Shown one piece after another: positions 9,516-18,105 of a DNA stretch of 64,000 nt. Source of the DNA: Kamptonema formosum PCC 6407. GTDB lineage: Bacteria; Cyanobacteriota; Cyanobacteriia; Cyanobacteriales; Microcoleaceae. The notes under the pieces are model-generated. The model ran no database searches. It was not told the DNA's origin and worked only from the letters and a program-made list of their open reading frames with translations. Both the position numbers and the translations under genes were made by a program. Each line of letters starts with the position of its first letter. Position 1 is the stretch's first letter. The stretch is from assembly GCF_000332155.1 (NCBI RefSeq), contig NZ_KB235903.1, positions 1,143,311 through 1,207,310 on the forward strand. The letters are read 5' to 3'.

Positions 9516-9617
9516 ATGGCTGTAGGGAGCAATCCCCTTGTCGTTGTCCCTCGATCGCGACAAGTACAGGAGGACATAACCCTTACAAATTCTTTACAAT
9601 TCATTTCGGTTTGCTAG
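9516..9617 (+). CDS. Possible 33-residue ORF, unrecognised
   Basis: ATG to TAG with a HIP1-like CGATCGCG inside. The product would contain NPLVVVPRSRQ. There is no clear ribosome-binding site, membrane segment or family I recognise. It is listed only because the stretch is open and sits alone in a long gap. It may be chance or part of an untranslated RNA. Confidence 0.15.
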   Translation: MAVGSNPLVVVPRSRQVQEDITLTNSLQFISVC

Positions 9618-9834
9618 ATTTCCTGTAAAATGACTTTGCAACCGGATTTGATATTGCCCATAACACCTTATTTACACCCCAAGATTATTGTCGAGACTGC
9701 CTTGGTCACACCGTCAAGGTGAAGCGGTAAAAGAACCGCCCACAGGGCAGAGCTACGTAAGTAATTGGTAATTTCTGTCCCAGAGAGTTTGCCAATCTAA
9801 GTAATCTCAAGTAAGTGTTCCTACTACTTTAGCC

Positions 9835-10443
9835 TTAGTCTTGCCTAAGTGTCTCTGGCACTCCCACTGAGGACAGACCTGCGATCGCCCTCAGATTTTG
9901 AGAACGAATCAACTCAGTGAAATTTAAACTCCCACGCCCCTCAATCTGGGCGACGGCTTCAATGGCAGAGAGTAAATGCCGAGCAGCATCCGTTTCGCTA
10001 TAGCCTCGCCGCCCCGCAACCCGAATAGCAGTTTCATCGGCTTCTAATTCTAATTGAGGACTGCGACTCGATTGCCAAATACGAGTCAGGCCTAGCCCCG
10101 CTAGACCACCAGCAACCACAACCCCCACCGCATCCCCCTGAACTCCTTGAGCGATCGCACCTAAAATCCCTGCCAGTGCAACGCCTTGATAAAGTTCTGG
10201 TTTAAACCACTTCACAGCGCACAACCAGCCCTGAGTCCGCAATATCAACAAATCCCGCTGCGGCTTCGACAACCGCCGCCATAGGTCAAAATTGACGTAA
10301 ATCAAACGTTCCGGCTTCCAAGGCAGCGGAAAAGGGCTGTCAATCACTGTTGCTTGCTGCGGTTTGCTGATTATTTTAGCCATCATGCGACCAGAGGCGG
10401 GCATGATATCTAAGAGGCGGCGAATTTCTGGTTCAGGATTCAT
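9835..10443 (-). CDS. DUF3318 domain protein
   Basis: A 202-residue protein matching the cyanobacterial DUF3318 family as I know it: an N-terminal EIRRLLDIMPASGRM segment, a central IYVNFDLWRRLSKPQRDLL stretch, then a hydrophobic region (about 85-120) able to form one or two membrane segments, and an ELEADETAIRVAGRRGYSE segment. The last has a DETA pattern reminiscent of M48-type peptidase neighbours, but no HExxH zinc motif is present, so no catalysis is claimed. Function unknown. It is monocistronic by spacing, with a repeat cluster directly upstream. Confidence 0.8.
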   Translation of the reverse strand: MNPEPEIRRLLDIMPASGRMMAKIISKPQQATVIDSPFPLPWKPERLIYVNFDLWRRLSKPQRDLLILRTQGWLCAVKWFKPELYQGVALAGILGAIAQGVQGDAVGVVVAGGLAGLGLTRIWQSSRSPQLELEADETAIRVAGRRGYSETDAARHLLSAIEAVAQIEGRGSLNFTELIRSQNLRAIAGLSSVGVPETLRQD

Positions 10444-10458
10444 AGCTTTTACGTATAA

Positions 10459-10572
10459 CTAGGGGCTAGGGGCTAGGGGCTAGGGGCTAGGGGCTAGGGC
10501 TAGGGGAAGAAGGGAATAGAATCTATGATGGCAGGAAATCAGAACGTCCTAACCGCCTTGACGGTTGCTATA
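10459..10572. repeat. GGGGCTA heptamers plus half of a fold-back repeat
   Basis: About six GGGGCTA units (10459-10509) lead into a segment reading GGGAATAGAATC, then CAGAACGTCCTAAC and a TTGCTATA end (to 10572). The same order appears at 54635-54734, where it forms the left half of a 280-bp fold-back element. The right half is missing here. It lies in the 243-bp gap between msrA and the DUF3318 gene. Confidence 0.7.
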
Positions 10573-10686
10573 ATTGCTAATTACGAACAATACATAATTA
10601 TTGATTAATATAAACCAATCTTTAAAAATATTTAACCTCTTGCTTCCCGACATGGAAACAAAAGGCTTTTCAATAATTAGCTAAAC

Positions 10687-11364
10687 TTACTTCTTGTATA
10701 AATCGGGAAACTGTTCCCGCAACTGAGACAACTTCGGCAAATCATGGGCAACCACATAGGGATAATTCGGATTACGAGCCACAAAATCTTGATGGTAATC
10801 CTCAGCCGCATAAAAAGCAGTTAAGGGAACTAACTGAGTAACAATCGGATTACTGAAAACTTGCGCCTGATTGAGTTGCTGAATATAAGCAGAAGCGACT
10901 TGCTTCTGTTCATCATTTGTAAAAAAGATCGCAGAACGATATTGAGTACCCTCATCCGGCCCTTGGCGATTTAACTCTGTGGGATCGTGAGCGACAGCAA
11001 AGTAGATTTTTAGAAGCTGTCCGTAAGATATTTGCGAGGGATCGTAGGTAATTTCCACTGCTTCAGCGTGTTCGCTTTCCCCAGCACTAACTAATTCGTA
11101 ATTTGCCGTCGCTTCATTGCCACCAGAATAACCAGAAACGACAGCAGAAACCCCTTTCAGATGCTCAAAAACAGCTTCTACTCCCCAGAAGCACCCTCCA
11201 GCAAAAACGGCAGTTTGTTTGCCCTTTGCCATCGAAATCGAGATATCAGCAGCCGGGTCTGGTATTCTAGTCTGGGACGCACGACCAGCAAGTGCAGCCG
11301 TGAGTAAAATTATCGACAAGCTGCCTACTAGGTAACGAGATAGAGTCAAAATGCGAATTGCCAT
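10687..11364 (-). CDS. msrA: Peptide-methionine (S)-S-oxide reductase MsrA, exported form
   Basis: A 225-residue protein that reduces methionine-S-sulfoxide in proteins. The catalytic motif GCFWG is present, with Cys58 as the expected nucleophile. SGYSGG and the HDPTELNRQGPD and GTQYRSAIF blocks follow, all typical of MsrA. Unlike cytosolic MsrA, it has an N-terminal basic segment and a hydrophobic stretch (residues ~10-27) ending in Ala-rich sequence, so a Sec signal or membrane anchor is likely and the enzyme would act in the periplasm or thylakoid lumen (inference). It is divergent from the LysE-type gene, with 68 bp between starts. Confidence 0.93.
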   Translation of the reverse strand: MAIRILTLSRYLVGSLSIILLTAALAGRASQTRIPDPAADISISMAKGKQTAVFAGGCFWGVEAVFEHLKGVSAVVSGYSGGNEATANYELVSAGESEHAEAVEITYDPSQISYGQLLKIYFAVAHDPTELNRQGPDEGTQYRSAIFFTNDEQKQVASAYIQQLNQAQVFSNPIVTQLVPLTAFYAAEDYHQDFVARNPNYPYVVAHDLPKLSQLREQFPDLYKK

Positions 11365-11432
11365 AGAGTTACAATATTAAATTTGGTGAATCTGTTTGTA
11401 ATACGTAATAGAACTTATTTTGGATTGCTCCA

Positions 11433-12041
11433 ATGGACATCAGTTTTTTTTCTAGAGGTTTAATCGTTGGCTTCTCAATTGCTGCACCTGTCGGCCCCAT
11501 TGGAGTGCTTTGTATTCGCCGCACTTTAGCTCAAGGCCTCGCAGTTGGCTTAATCTCAGGTTTGGGAGCAGCTACGGCTGACGGCTTATACGGTTCGATT
11601 GCTGGATTTGGATTAACATTTATTTCCGGCTTTTTAGTTAGTCAGCAAGTATGGTTGCGAATTATCGGCGGCATTTTTTTATGCTATTTAGGTATTACAA
11701 CTTTTCTGGCAAAACCCGCACAGTCCGCAGCCGAAGCCACAGGTAAAGGACTTATTGGTGCTTATGCCTCAACATTTTTTTTAACTGCTACTAATCCCTT
11801 GACAATTTTATCTTTTGCTGCCATATTTGCTGGTTTGGGAGTTGCTAGTGCTGGCAGCAATTATCTGGATTCAGGAATATTAGTATTGGGAGTATTTTTA
11901 GGTTCTGCTCTTTGGTGGTTACTACTCAGCACTGGGGTTAGTATACTCAGGAAAAAATTTGACGATCGCTCTTTAATCTGGATTAATAGAATTTCAGGAT
12001 TAATTATTATTGTATTTGGCATTATTGCCCTTTTAGGTTAA
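11433..12041 (+). CDS. LysE-family translocator
   Basis: A 202-residue membrane protein with about six hydrophobic segments. The start GLIVGFSIAAPVGPIGVLCIRRTL carries the family signature (APVGP) of LysE/RhtB exporters. It is expected to export amino acids or similar small molecules by proton exchange across the inner membrane. The substrate cannot be read from sequence. It shares a 68-bp divergent region with msrA and is followed by a strong hairpin at 12058-12130. Confidence 0.88.
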   Translation: MDISFFSRGLIVGFSIAAPVGPIGVLCIRRTLAQGLAVGLISGLGAATADGLYGSIAGFGLTFISGFLVSQQVWLRIIGGIFLCYLGITTFLAKPAQSAAEATGKGLIGAYASTFFLTATNPLTILSFAAIFAGLGVASAGSNYLDSGILVLGVFLGSALWWLLLSTGVSILRKKFDDRSLIWINRISGLIIIVFGIIALLG

Positions 12042-12057
12042 GCTGATTAGTAGATTT

Positions 12058-12130
12058 GTAGGGTGGGCGCTCGCCGACAACTACCTATAGCTATAAGTTA
12101 CAGGCTTTTTGCGGCGAGCGCCCACCTTAC
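12058..12130. terminator. Large GC-rich hairpin after the LysE-type gene
   Basis: Two 19-nt arms, 12058-12076 and 12112-12130, pair with one mismatch (GGTGGGCGCTCGCCG in both orientations). They start 16 bp after the LysE-type stop codon. No U-run follows, so it is either a factor-dependent terminator structure or a mobile palindromic repeat. Confidence 0.5.
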
Positions 12131-12139
12131 ATTTAATTT

Positions 12140-12384
12140 GCTTACACCCAACCAACAACTAACAACTAACAACTAATACCAAATCCTGGTTAGTTATCCC
12201 CTTTATTAATAATAATCCGTCATTGCGAGCAAAGCGAAGCAATCGCAAGGTCTCTGCGATTGCTTCGCTTTGCTCGCAATGACAATAAAGGGGGTAGTAA
12301 ACCCGGATTTGGTATAACAACCAACAACTACAACTAACAACTAACAACCAACAACCAACAACTAACAACTAACAACTAACAAAC
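12140..12384. repeat. AACAACT/AACAACC heptamer array interrupted by a MITE
   Basis: Heptamers of the AACAACT/AACAACC type occupy 12148-12175 and resume at 12316-12384, right up to the stop codon of the BY-kinase gene. A 140-bp element (12176-12315) splits the array, so the element probably inserted into a pre-existing array. Confidence 0.75.
12176..12315. mobile_element. 140-bp MITE with 32-bp terminal inverted repeats and inner hairpin
   Basis: The ends ATACCAAATCC and GGATTTGGTAT extend to imperfect ~32-bp terminal inverted repeats (ending in CCCCTTTATT). Inside is a perfect 29-bp hairpin (12219-12247 against 12255-12283, 7-nt loop) starting GTCATTGCGAGC. No coding capacity is credible. 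A non-autonomous insertion element is the best reading. Confidence 0.75.
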
Positions 12385-14709
12385 TTATTCTTGGGGAGCA
12401 GGAGCGGACAAACCTACTTGACGTGAAGGCTTTAAAACCACTGCTTTTTCCCCTTTAGATTTAGCATTTTTCCCCACATGATTAGCCACTACTCCTAAGC
12501 AGGGAATGCCAAAACTTTCTAATTGACTGAGAACTTGCTTAACTACAGAATTCTTAGTTTTGAGAACAGCCACAACCATCAAGATCCCCTCTGTCCGCGC
12601 CCCGATAAAATTAGCATCTTTAGCATCAATAAGCGGGGGCGTATCATAAATCACTAAATCAAACTTTGTTTGAAATTCCTCCATTAAATGCGCCATAAAA
12701 CTAGAACTCATTCGTCTAGCAGCACCCGGCAAAGGAATCCCAGCCGTCAACACAAACATATTATCAGCTAGAGGCGATCGCTGAATAATATCATTTGGCT
12801 CCAGCTTATTACAAAGTAGATCGCTCAGACCTCTAAAGTTGGGTAAATCCAATAAAGTATGTAGCGTTGGCGAATGCAAATTTGCATCTACTAACAGCAC
12901 TCGTTGACCAGCAAGAGCCGCAACTTCAGCTAAATGTAAAGCTACAGTAGATTTGCCATCACCAGGTGCAGCCGAAGCAATAGTTAAGGAGCCAATCTGA
13001 CGGTCTGAGAATAAAAAACAGAGATTAGTGTAGAGAGCATCAAAAGCTTCTAAAAATGGAGATGAACTCCTGCTAGCGAGATCGTTGCTGACTAAAGAAG
13101 CATAACCATTCCGATAGTCGCGCGCTAATTTTTCAGAATCTTTATCTAAAGGAATTACCCCTAACATCGGTAATTGAATTGCATCTTTAATATCCTCAGC
13201 TACGTAGAAAATATTGCGTCTCTTTTCTATCCACAAAGCAGCTAGCATACCCAATACTAGAGCACCCACTACCGCCATCGCAAATTTGTTTTTAGCTTTA
13301 CTGGGAGCCGGCTCTAAATTTCCAGCGGGATCGAGAGGTATCCGAGGCTTAGAAATCAGTTCCCAAGGCACTTGGTTTTGAGCTGCTTGCACTCGCAACG
13401 TTTCTCGCTGAGTCAAAAGTTGGTCGCGGGTTTTAGTCGCAATTTCCAACTGTTGCGACAATTCATTATACTGACGAGCCACCGCCGGAAATAGTTTGGC
13501 TTGTCGGTTTAAATCGTCTCTGGCCTGTGATATTGCCTGATTGCGAACTTCTAAAACCTGAATTTGATTAGCGGTATCAACTAATTGTTTAATCAGTCCT
13601 ACGCGAATCGAATTTTGAAATCTCATTACTTTAGAATTGTTGGCATCAACTCCTAAGTTCTGTCCGATAATTCGCTGGGTTTGCTGATTGAGTAAATCTA
13701 ACAAGTTGGCTCGCTTGCGTTCTAGAGCTTCTAGCAGGGGATTAGCAGATTTAAACCGCGCCGATTCTAAAGCAATTTGACTTTCTACTTCCTTCACCTT
13801 TACCAGTAATTCTTTATACTGAGGTTCTTCGCTCAAGGCGGAAGCAGCAATAGCTTCATTGGGGGTAAAATCTAATTGTTTCTGCAAGTTAGCATAAAGC
13901 GATCTCTGTTCTTCCAATAGCCTTTGAGTTTCTAATTCCTGAGTTTCAATGGTGCGAACTTGGGTGAGTAATTCTTCTCCTTGCACTTTCGGATCGCTGA
14001 TTCTTTGCTGCTGCTGCAATTGCTGTAACCTTGATTTAAGGTCATTTACACGCTGCTGCAAGCCGGGAAGTTGATCTTCAATAAATTTAACACCTTCTCC
14101 AATACGGCTTTTCCGTTCTTCAAGGCTGTATTTTAAATATTTCTTAGCCATTTCGTCTAAAATAAACTGTACCATCTCTGGGTCTTGTCCCAGATACCGA
14201 ACTTCAATAATCTTAGTTTGGTCAAGCAGATTACTGCCGACGCGGATTACCAGTAATCCTCTTTGGAACTCTTCGTAGGTAAACTTAGGATATTTAGTTT
14301 TAATCCGATCTACGATCGCATTAAGCATTTGAGGACTCTGTAGAATCTCAAGCTGAGTGGGGTAATCCAAGCTAAAAATATCTCGACTTGGCACTGCCGA
14401 GTCGCTGCGAGCGAGGGTGGAAGGTTCAGCAATTCTAGCTTCATTAGTCACAGGTTCTACTAAAAGCCGAAAATCTCCTTGATAGGTTTTTTTAGAAGTT
14501 TTGATATAAAATCCTGCCCCAACTGCGACTAAAGTTGTAATCGCAAGAATTAGCCATGCTTTTCGCCGGAATGTCCGCAAAAATGGGGCAAAATTTAATC
14601 CTTTTTGAGGCTGGGGACTAGACTCATCTGTATCGACGACAGGTAATTCTTGAAATTGTCGGCCTCGTTTACCAATTGATACAATTTTATCTCCCTGTTC
14701 TGTCTCCAT
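12385..14709 (-). CDS. Wzc-like polysaccharide co-polymerase / BY-kinase
   Basis: About 774 residues. It has an N-terminal cytoplasmic tail, TM1 (about 45-68), a long Gln-rich coiled-coil periplasmic Wzz region, TM2 (about 475-495, after a PRIPLDP segment) and a C-terminal ATPase with Walker A GDGKST (about 582), Walker A' LLVDANL (about 605) and Walker B LVIYDTPPL (about 688). The family controls chain length and export of capsular or exopolysaccharide in the inner membrane. Odd feature: the C-terminal tail, ending in SAPAPQE, has no tyrosine cluster, so classical tail autophosphorylation is doubtful. Start: the frame opens at GTG 14715, but ATG 14709 is preceded by AGAGG at 5 nt and is preferred. 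It is divergent from the GT4 gene. Confidence 0.9.
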   Translation of the reverse strand: METEQGDKIVSIGKRGRQFQELPVVDTDESSPQPQKGLNFAPFLRTFRRKAWLILAITTLVAVGAGFYIKTSKKTYQGDFRLLVEPVTNEARIAEPSTLARSDSAVPSRDIFSLDYPTQLEILQSPQMLNAIVDRIKTKYPKFTYEEFQRGLLVIRVGSNLLDQTKIIEVRYLGQDPEMVQFILDEMAKKYLKYSLEERKSRIGEGVKFIEDQLPGLQQRVNDLKSRLQQLQQQQRISDPKVQGEELLTQVRTIETQELETQRLLEEQRSLYANLQKQLDFTPNEAIAASALSEEPQYKELLVKVKEVESQIALESARFKSANPLLEALERKRANLLDLLNQQTQRIIGQNLGVDANNSKVMRFQNSIRVGLIKQLVDTANQIQVLEVRNQAISQARDDLNRQAKLFPAVARQYNELSQQLEIATKTRDQLLTQRETLRVQAAQNQVPWELISKPRIPLDPAGNLEPAPSKAKNKFAMAVVGALVLGMLAALWIEKRRNIFYVAEDIKDAIQLPMLGVIPLDKDSEKLARDYRNGYASLVSNDLASRSSSPFLEAFDALYTNLCFLFSDRQIGSLTIASAAPGDGKSTVALHLAEVAALAGQRVLLVDANLHSPTLHTLLDLPNFRGLSDLLCNKLEPNDIIQRSPLADNMFVLTAGIPLPGAARRMSSSFMAHLMEEFQTKFDLVIYDTPPLIDAKDANFIGARTEGILMVVAVLKTKNSVVKQVLSQLESFGIPCLGVVANHVGKNAKSKGEKAVVLKPSRQVGLSAPAPQE

Positions 14710-14994
14710 GTTCACCTCTGATGGTTATTTGTCCTGTCACTCAATTACGCCTTTAAATGCCTATATCAATCAAAAGTTTACTAGGTGTCACCTCTAAAAA
14801 ATTTACTTTACATCTAGCTCAACTATGAAATCTATGTGGTATGTGGGATACCCGCTAGTGAGATGCAAGTTAGATGGGTACAGCTTACGATCTAGGATCG
14901 TTTTTAAGACTTCCGATCGATTTAAAATCACCAAACGTAGTATTTTCTAATTGCCTCCCAACTCTAACCCCTTTTGCTTCAAATTTTTTTAGCA

Positions 14995-15023
14995 TTGTGC
15001 AGGATATTGGTAGAGCATATACT
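14995..15023 (+). promoter_or_regulatory. Candidate sigma-70-type promoter for the GT4 gene
   Basis: TTGTGC, a 17-bp spacer and TATACT end about 67 bp before the GT4 ATG at 15090. The -10 box matches 5 of 6 consensus bases and the -35 box 3 of 6. The remainder of the 380-bp divergent region (14710-15089) shows no other structure I can support. Confidence 0.4.
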
Positions 15024-15089
15024 ATGCTAACATAACTGCACAGTGCCGCTTAAGCTCAGCATTGCAGCAAATTTCTCCTGGCAATAGGC

Positions 15090-16289
15090 ATGACAATTGC
15101 TTATTTAGTTAATCAATACCCGAAGGTTAGTCATAGTTTCATCCGTAGAGAGATTGTCGCAGTCGAAACTTGTGCTAGTAGAGTTGCACGTTTTTCCATC
15201 CGTTCTTGCGACGCTGAACTTGTAGATGGAGCAGATAAAGTAGAGGAAGATTTGACTCGAACCGTCCTCGAAATTGGAATGCTAGGCTTACTCTGGAGCC
15301 TGTTATGGACTGCTGCAACTAAGCCGCTACGATTTTTCAGGGCGTTAGTGTTGATGTTCCGGGTTGGCTGGCATTCAGAAAGGGGCATTTTGCGCCATTT
15401 TGCTTACTTAGCGGAGGCCTGCGTGCTCCTGGGTTGGCTTTCAGATGTGGGTGCGACACACCTTCACACTCACTTTGGGACAAATTCTACAACTGTAGCG
15501 ATGCTGTGTCGCGTTTTAGGCGGCCCTCCCTACAGTTTTACTGTTCACGGCCCTGAAGAATTTGATAAGGCTACGGTTTTAGCCTTAGATGAAAAAATTA
15601 AGAGTGCGGCTTTTGTGGTGGCGGTGAGTTCTTTCGGCAAAAGTCAGTTATGCCGATGGTGCGATCGCGCTCAGTGGTCTAAAATTCATATCATTCACTG
15701 CGGAGTAGATGCTGAGTTTTTGACTCAACCGCTGGTTCCCATACCGCAGGAACCTCGCTTAGTTTGTGTTGGTAGGCTTAGCGAACAGAAAGGCCACTTG
15801 CTATTAGTAGAAGCTGCCCATGAGTTAGCAGTTTCCGGCTTGAAATTTAAGTTGATATTAGTAGGTGATGGCGCACTCAGAGAGGAGATCGCATCTTTGA
15901 TTGCCAAGTTCAATCTGCAAGAATATATAGAAATTACTGGCTGGGCGACAGGTGCGGAAGTTAAGGAACAAATTCTGGCGGCGCGAGCTCTGGTATTACC
16001 GAGTTTTGCTGAAGGTTTGCCAGTAGTGCTGATGGAAGCCTTAGCTTTGGGTCGTCCTGCGATCGCTACCTATGTCGCGGGTATCCCAGAGTTAGTTGAA
16101 CCTGGTGTCTGCGGCTGGTTAGTTCCCGCCGGTTCAGTTAGTACACTAGCAGAAGCAATGCGGGCTGCTTTAGAATCGCCACCAGAATTACTAGAAAAAA
16201 TGGGTAAAGTAGGACGCGATCGCATTGCTCAAAATCACGATGTTACTGTGGAGGCGAAGAAATTAGTAGCGTTAATGGCTAATGGCTAA
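15090..16289 (+). CDS. GT4-family glycosyltransferase, exopolysaccharide type
   Basis: A 399-residue GT-B-fold enzyme. The N-terminus (IAYLVNQYPKVSHSFIRREI) is typical of WcaL/colanic-acid-type GT4 transferases. HLHTHFGTN (about 124), the CVGRLSEQKGH phosphate loop and the EX7E motif EGLPVVLME (about 310) are seen. It should transfer a sugar from a nucleotide-sugar donor to a lipid-linked repeat unit at the cytoplasmic membrane. The substrate is unknown. The last residues (LMANG) and the stop codon come from the TAATGGC tandem repeat that follows. It lies in an exopolysaccharide block with Wzc upstream (divergent) and Wzx downstream. Confidence 0.9.
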   Translation: MTIAYLVNQYPKVSHSFIRREIVAVETCASRVARFSIRSCDAELVDGADKVEEDLTRTVLEIGMLGLLWSLLWTAATKPLRFFRALVLMFRVGWHSERGILRHFAYLAEACVLLGWLSDVGATHLHTHFGTNSTTVAMLCRVLGGPPYSFTVHGPEEFDKATVLALDEKIKSAAFVVAVSSFGKSQLCRWCDRAQWSKIHIIHCGVDAEFLTQPLVPIPQEPRLVCVGRLSEQKGHLLLVEAAHELAVSGLKFKLILVGDGALREEIASLIAKFNLQEYIEITGWATGAEVKEQILAARALVLPSFAEGLPVVLMEALALGRPAIATYVAGIPELVEPGVCGWLVPAGSVSTLAEAMRAALESPPELLEKMGKVGRDRIAQNHDVTVEAKKLVALMANG

Positions 16290-16330
16290 TGGCTAATGGC
16301 TAATGGCTAATGGCTAATGGCTAATGGCTA
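16271..16330. repeat. TAATGGC heptamer array
   Basis: About eight TAATGGC units, starting inside the GT4 gene and supplying its stop codon. Degenerate AATTGGT units follow to about 16347. Confidence 0.9.
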
Positions 16331-16348
16331 ATTGGTAATTGGTAATTC

Positions 16349-16465
16349 AGGACTTACGCATTCTGCTATAATTTTCTGTCATTGCATTGGCGTAGCCTGC
16401 GCGTAGCGCTTGACTAGGCGCAAGCAATCTCAAGCCCTAGATTACGTCAAGACTACGTAAATCCT
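16349..16465. mobile_element. 117-bp MITE-like element, AGGACTTACG ends
   Basis: Begins AGGACTTACGCA and ends with the imperfect inverse ACTACGTAAATCCT. The interior has a GCGTAGC/GCGCTTG palindromic core. It has no ORF and belongs by its ends to the AGGACTT group also seen at 2930, 49864 and 62698-62780. Confidence 0.55.
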
Positions 16466-16484
16466 ATTAATTGCTAATTCTTCC

Positions 16485-16577
16485 CCCGCTCCCCCATCTT
16501 CCCCATCTCCCCCATCTTCCCTCTTCCCCTAGCCCCTAGCCCCTAGCCCCTAGCCCCTTCTTCCCTCTTCCTTCATC
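16485..16577. repeat. C/T-rich repeats and TAGCCCC heptamers upstream of wzx
   Basis: CCCCCATC units and four TAGCCCC heptamers run to a TTCTTCC tract that ends 3-4 bases before the flippase ATG. The 5' leader is thus almost purely pyrimidine, with no purine-rich ribosome-binding site. Confidence 0.8.
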
Positions 16578-17921
16578 ATGTCATCTTTAAAAAAACTTGC
16601 TCTTCGGGGTGCAGCTTGGACAATTGCTGGGTATGGAATGAGCCAGATTTTGCGGTTTGGTAGCAATATCATTCTAGCTCGTCTGCTCTACCCAGAACTA
16701 TTCGGTCTGATGGCGTTGGTAAATATTTTTATCATCGGTCTTCACCTATTTTCGGATATTGGCATCGGGCCAAGCATCATCCAGAATAGGCGCGGAAACG
16801 AACCAGATTTTCTCAATACGGCCTGGACTTTGCAGATCGTTCGGGGGTGTACCCTGTGGTTTTGTTGCTTGTTATTGGCAAAGCCGATTTCCCTGCTATA
16901 TGGAGAACCACAGCTTTTTTGGCTGCTACCTGTGGTGGGTTTAAGTACGGTTATTTCTGGGTTTAACTCCACTTCTTTGTATACTCTCAATCGCCAGATG
17001 GCGATCGCAAAGTTGGCAATTTTTGAGCTAGGAGGTCAGGCGGTTTCAATTGCGGCGATGATTACTTGGGCGTGGTTTGATAAAAGTATTTGGGCTTTGG
17101 TAGTTGGGACGCTGGTGGGTAGTTTAATTCAATTAATTTGGAGTCATTGGTTGAATTTGGCAACACCTAACCGCTGGGTATGGGATCGAGAGGCGGCTAG
17201 TGCAATCTTTTCTTTTGGCAAGTGGATTTTTGTTTCGACGGCGGTAACATTTCTGGCCGAACAAAGCGATCGCCTCATGTTAGGAAAAATGATTTCCTTT
17301 GAGTTGTTAGGCGTTTACGGCATTGCTTTTATCATTGCGGATATACCGCGTCAGGTGGTTTTAGCTGTCAGTAGTAAAGTGCTTTTCCCAGCTTTTTCAC
17401 AGCTTGCTGAGCTCCCGCGTCCAACTTTTCGGGCTAAAATTCTCAAAAACCGTCAGCCGATTTTGCTGGCAGTGGCGTTAGGCGTAGCGCTATTAGTTAG
17501 CTTTGGGGATTTTGTGATTCTTGCCCTCTATGATAGTAGGTACTCGAATGCTGCCTGGATGTTACCGGTGTTAGCTTTGGGGATATGGCCTCGAATTTTG
17601 ACACAGACAATTGACCAGGTGTTGTTTGCGATCGGCAAGAGTTACTATCCTGCTTATGGCTGTGTTTTAAAGTTTATTTTTATGGTGGTGGGACTACCGA
17701 CGGGGTTTTATTTTGGGGGTATGCTGGGGGCGATCGCAGTAGTTGCACTCAATGATTTGCCATTTTACGCGGCTATAGTTTATGGTTTGGAACGCGAGGA
17801 GTTAAGCGCTGCGAGGCAAGATATTCAGACTACAGGGTTATTTCTGGCTTTGCTAGTAGTTGCGATCGGCATTCGCTTGGCTTTGGGACTTGGACTTCCT
17901 GGGGCGACAGTGTTTCCCTAA
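16578..17921 (+). CDS. Wzx-like lipopolysaccharide/oligosaccharide flippase
   Basis: A 447-residue polytopic membrane protein with about 12 hydrophobic segments of the MATE/MVF (MOP) superfamily. The N-terminus (LALRGAAWTIAGYGMSQILRFGSNIILARLL) is characteristic of the WzxC/PST-type flippase family. It should move undecaprenyl-linked sugar units to the outer leaflet for assembly. The leader is repeat-derived and lacks a Shine-Dalgarno site. Purine-rich repeats follow the stop. A second flippase of a different subgroup lies at 61269. Confidence 0.88.
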   Translation: MSSLKKLALRGAAWTIAGYGMSQILRFGSNIILARLLYPELFGLMALVNIFIIGLHLFSDIGIGPSIIQNRRGNEPDFLNTAWTLQIVRGCTLWFCCLLLAKPISLLYGEPQLFWLLPVVGLSTVISGFNSTSLYTLNRQMAIAKLAIFELGGQAVSIAAMITWAWFDKSIWALVVGTLVGSLIQLIWSHWLNLATPNRWVWDREAASAIFSFGKWIFVSTAVTFLAEQSDRLMLGKMISFELLGVYGIAFIIADIPRQVVLAVSSKVLFPAFSQLAELPRPTFRAKILKNRQPILLAVALGVALLVSFGDFVILALYDSRYSNAAWMLPVLALGIWPRILTQTIDQVLFAIGKSYYPAYGCVLKFIFMVVGLPTGFYFGGMLGAIAVVALNDLPFYAAIVYGLEREELSAARQDIQTTGLFLALLVVAIGIRLALGLGLPGATVFP

Positions 17922-17922
17922 A

Positions 17923-18034
17923 AGAAGGAAGAAGGAAGAAGGAAGAAGGAAGAAGGAAGAAAAATTTAGTTATCTAGGAGAGAAGGAAGAAGGAAGAAGG
18001 AAGAAAAATTTAGTTATCTAGGAGAGAAGGAAGA
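17923..18034. repeat. GAAGAAG heptamers and two 30-bp units
   Basis: GAAGGAA-type heptamers surround two copies of a 30-bp unit containing AAATTTAGTTATCTAGGAGA. The same unit is present nearly seven times on the other strand at 41880-42082, and once, partial, at 54733-54748. Confidence 0.85.
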
Positions 18035-18095
18035 ATGTTTATACAGTCAGCTTTTTAGCCATCCCGATCTTATGTTTAATTAGGTGGATTTACTT
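18035..18095. repeat. 61-bp core repeat, copy A
   Basis: Starts ATGTTTATACAGTCAGC and ends GGTGGATTTACTT. The reverse complement occurs at 41803-41863 with two mismatches. It ends 10 bp before the aminotransferase ATG and contains its only AGGTGG-like purine stretch, too far away for a normal ribosome-binding site. It may supply leader or promoter sequence to that gene (inference). Confidence 0.85.
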
Positions 18096-18105
18096 ATCAA
18101 TCAAT

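Larger units (their letters stand above)
9349..9834. other. 486-bp intergenic region
   Basis: The region separates the GGDEF/EAL gene from the DUF3318 gene, both on the minus strand. It holds an AT-rich 21-bp hairpin (9401-9453), a possible 33-codon ORF (9516-9617) and a small GCGGT/ACCGC hairpin near 9725-9745. I see no tRNA and no recognised riboswitch. Confidence 0.6.

Noticed and set aside
12159-12368. 69-codon minus-strand frame
   Set aside because: Translation of the MITE and flanking heptamers; the product is repeat-like with no domain.
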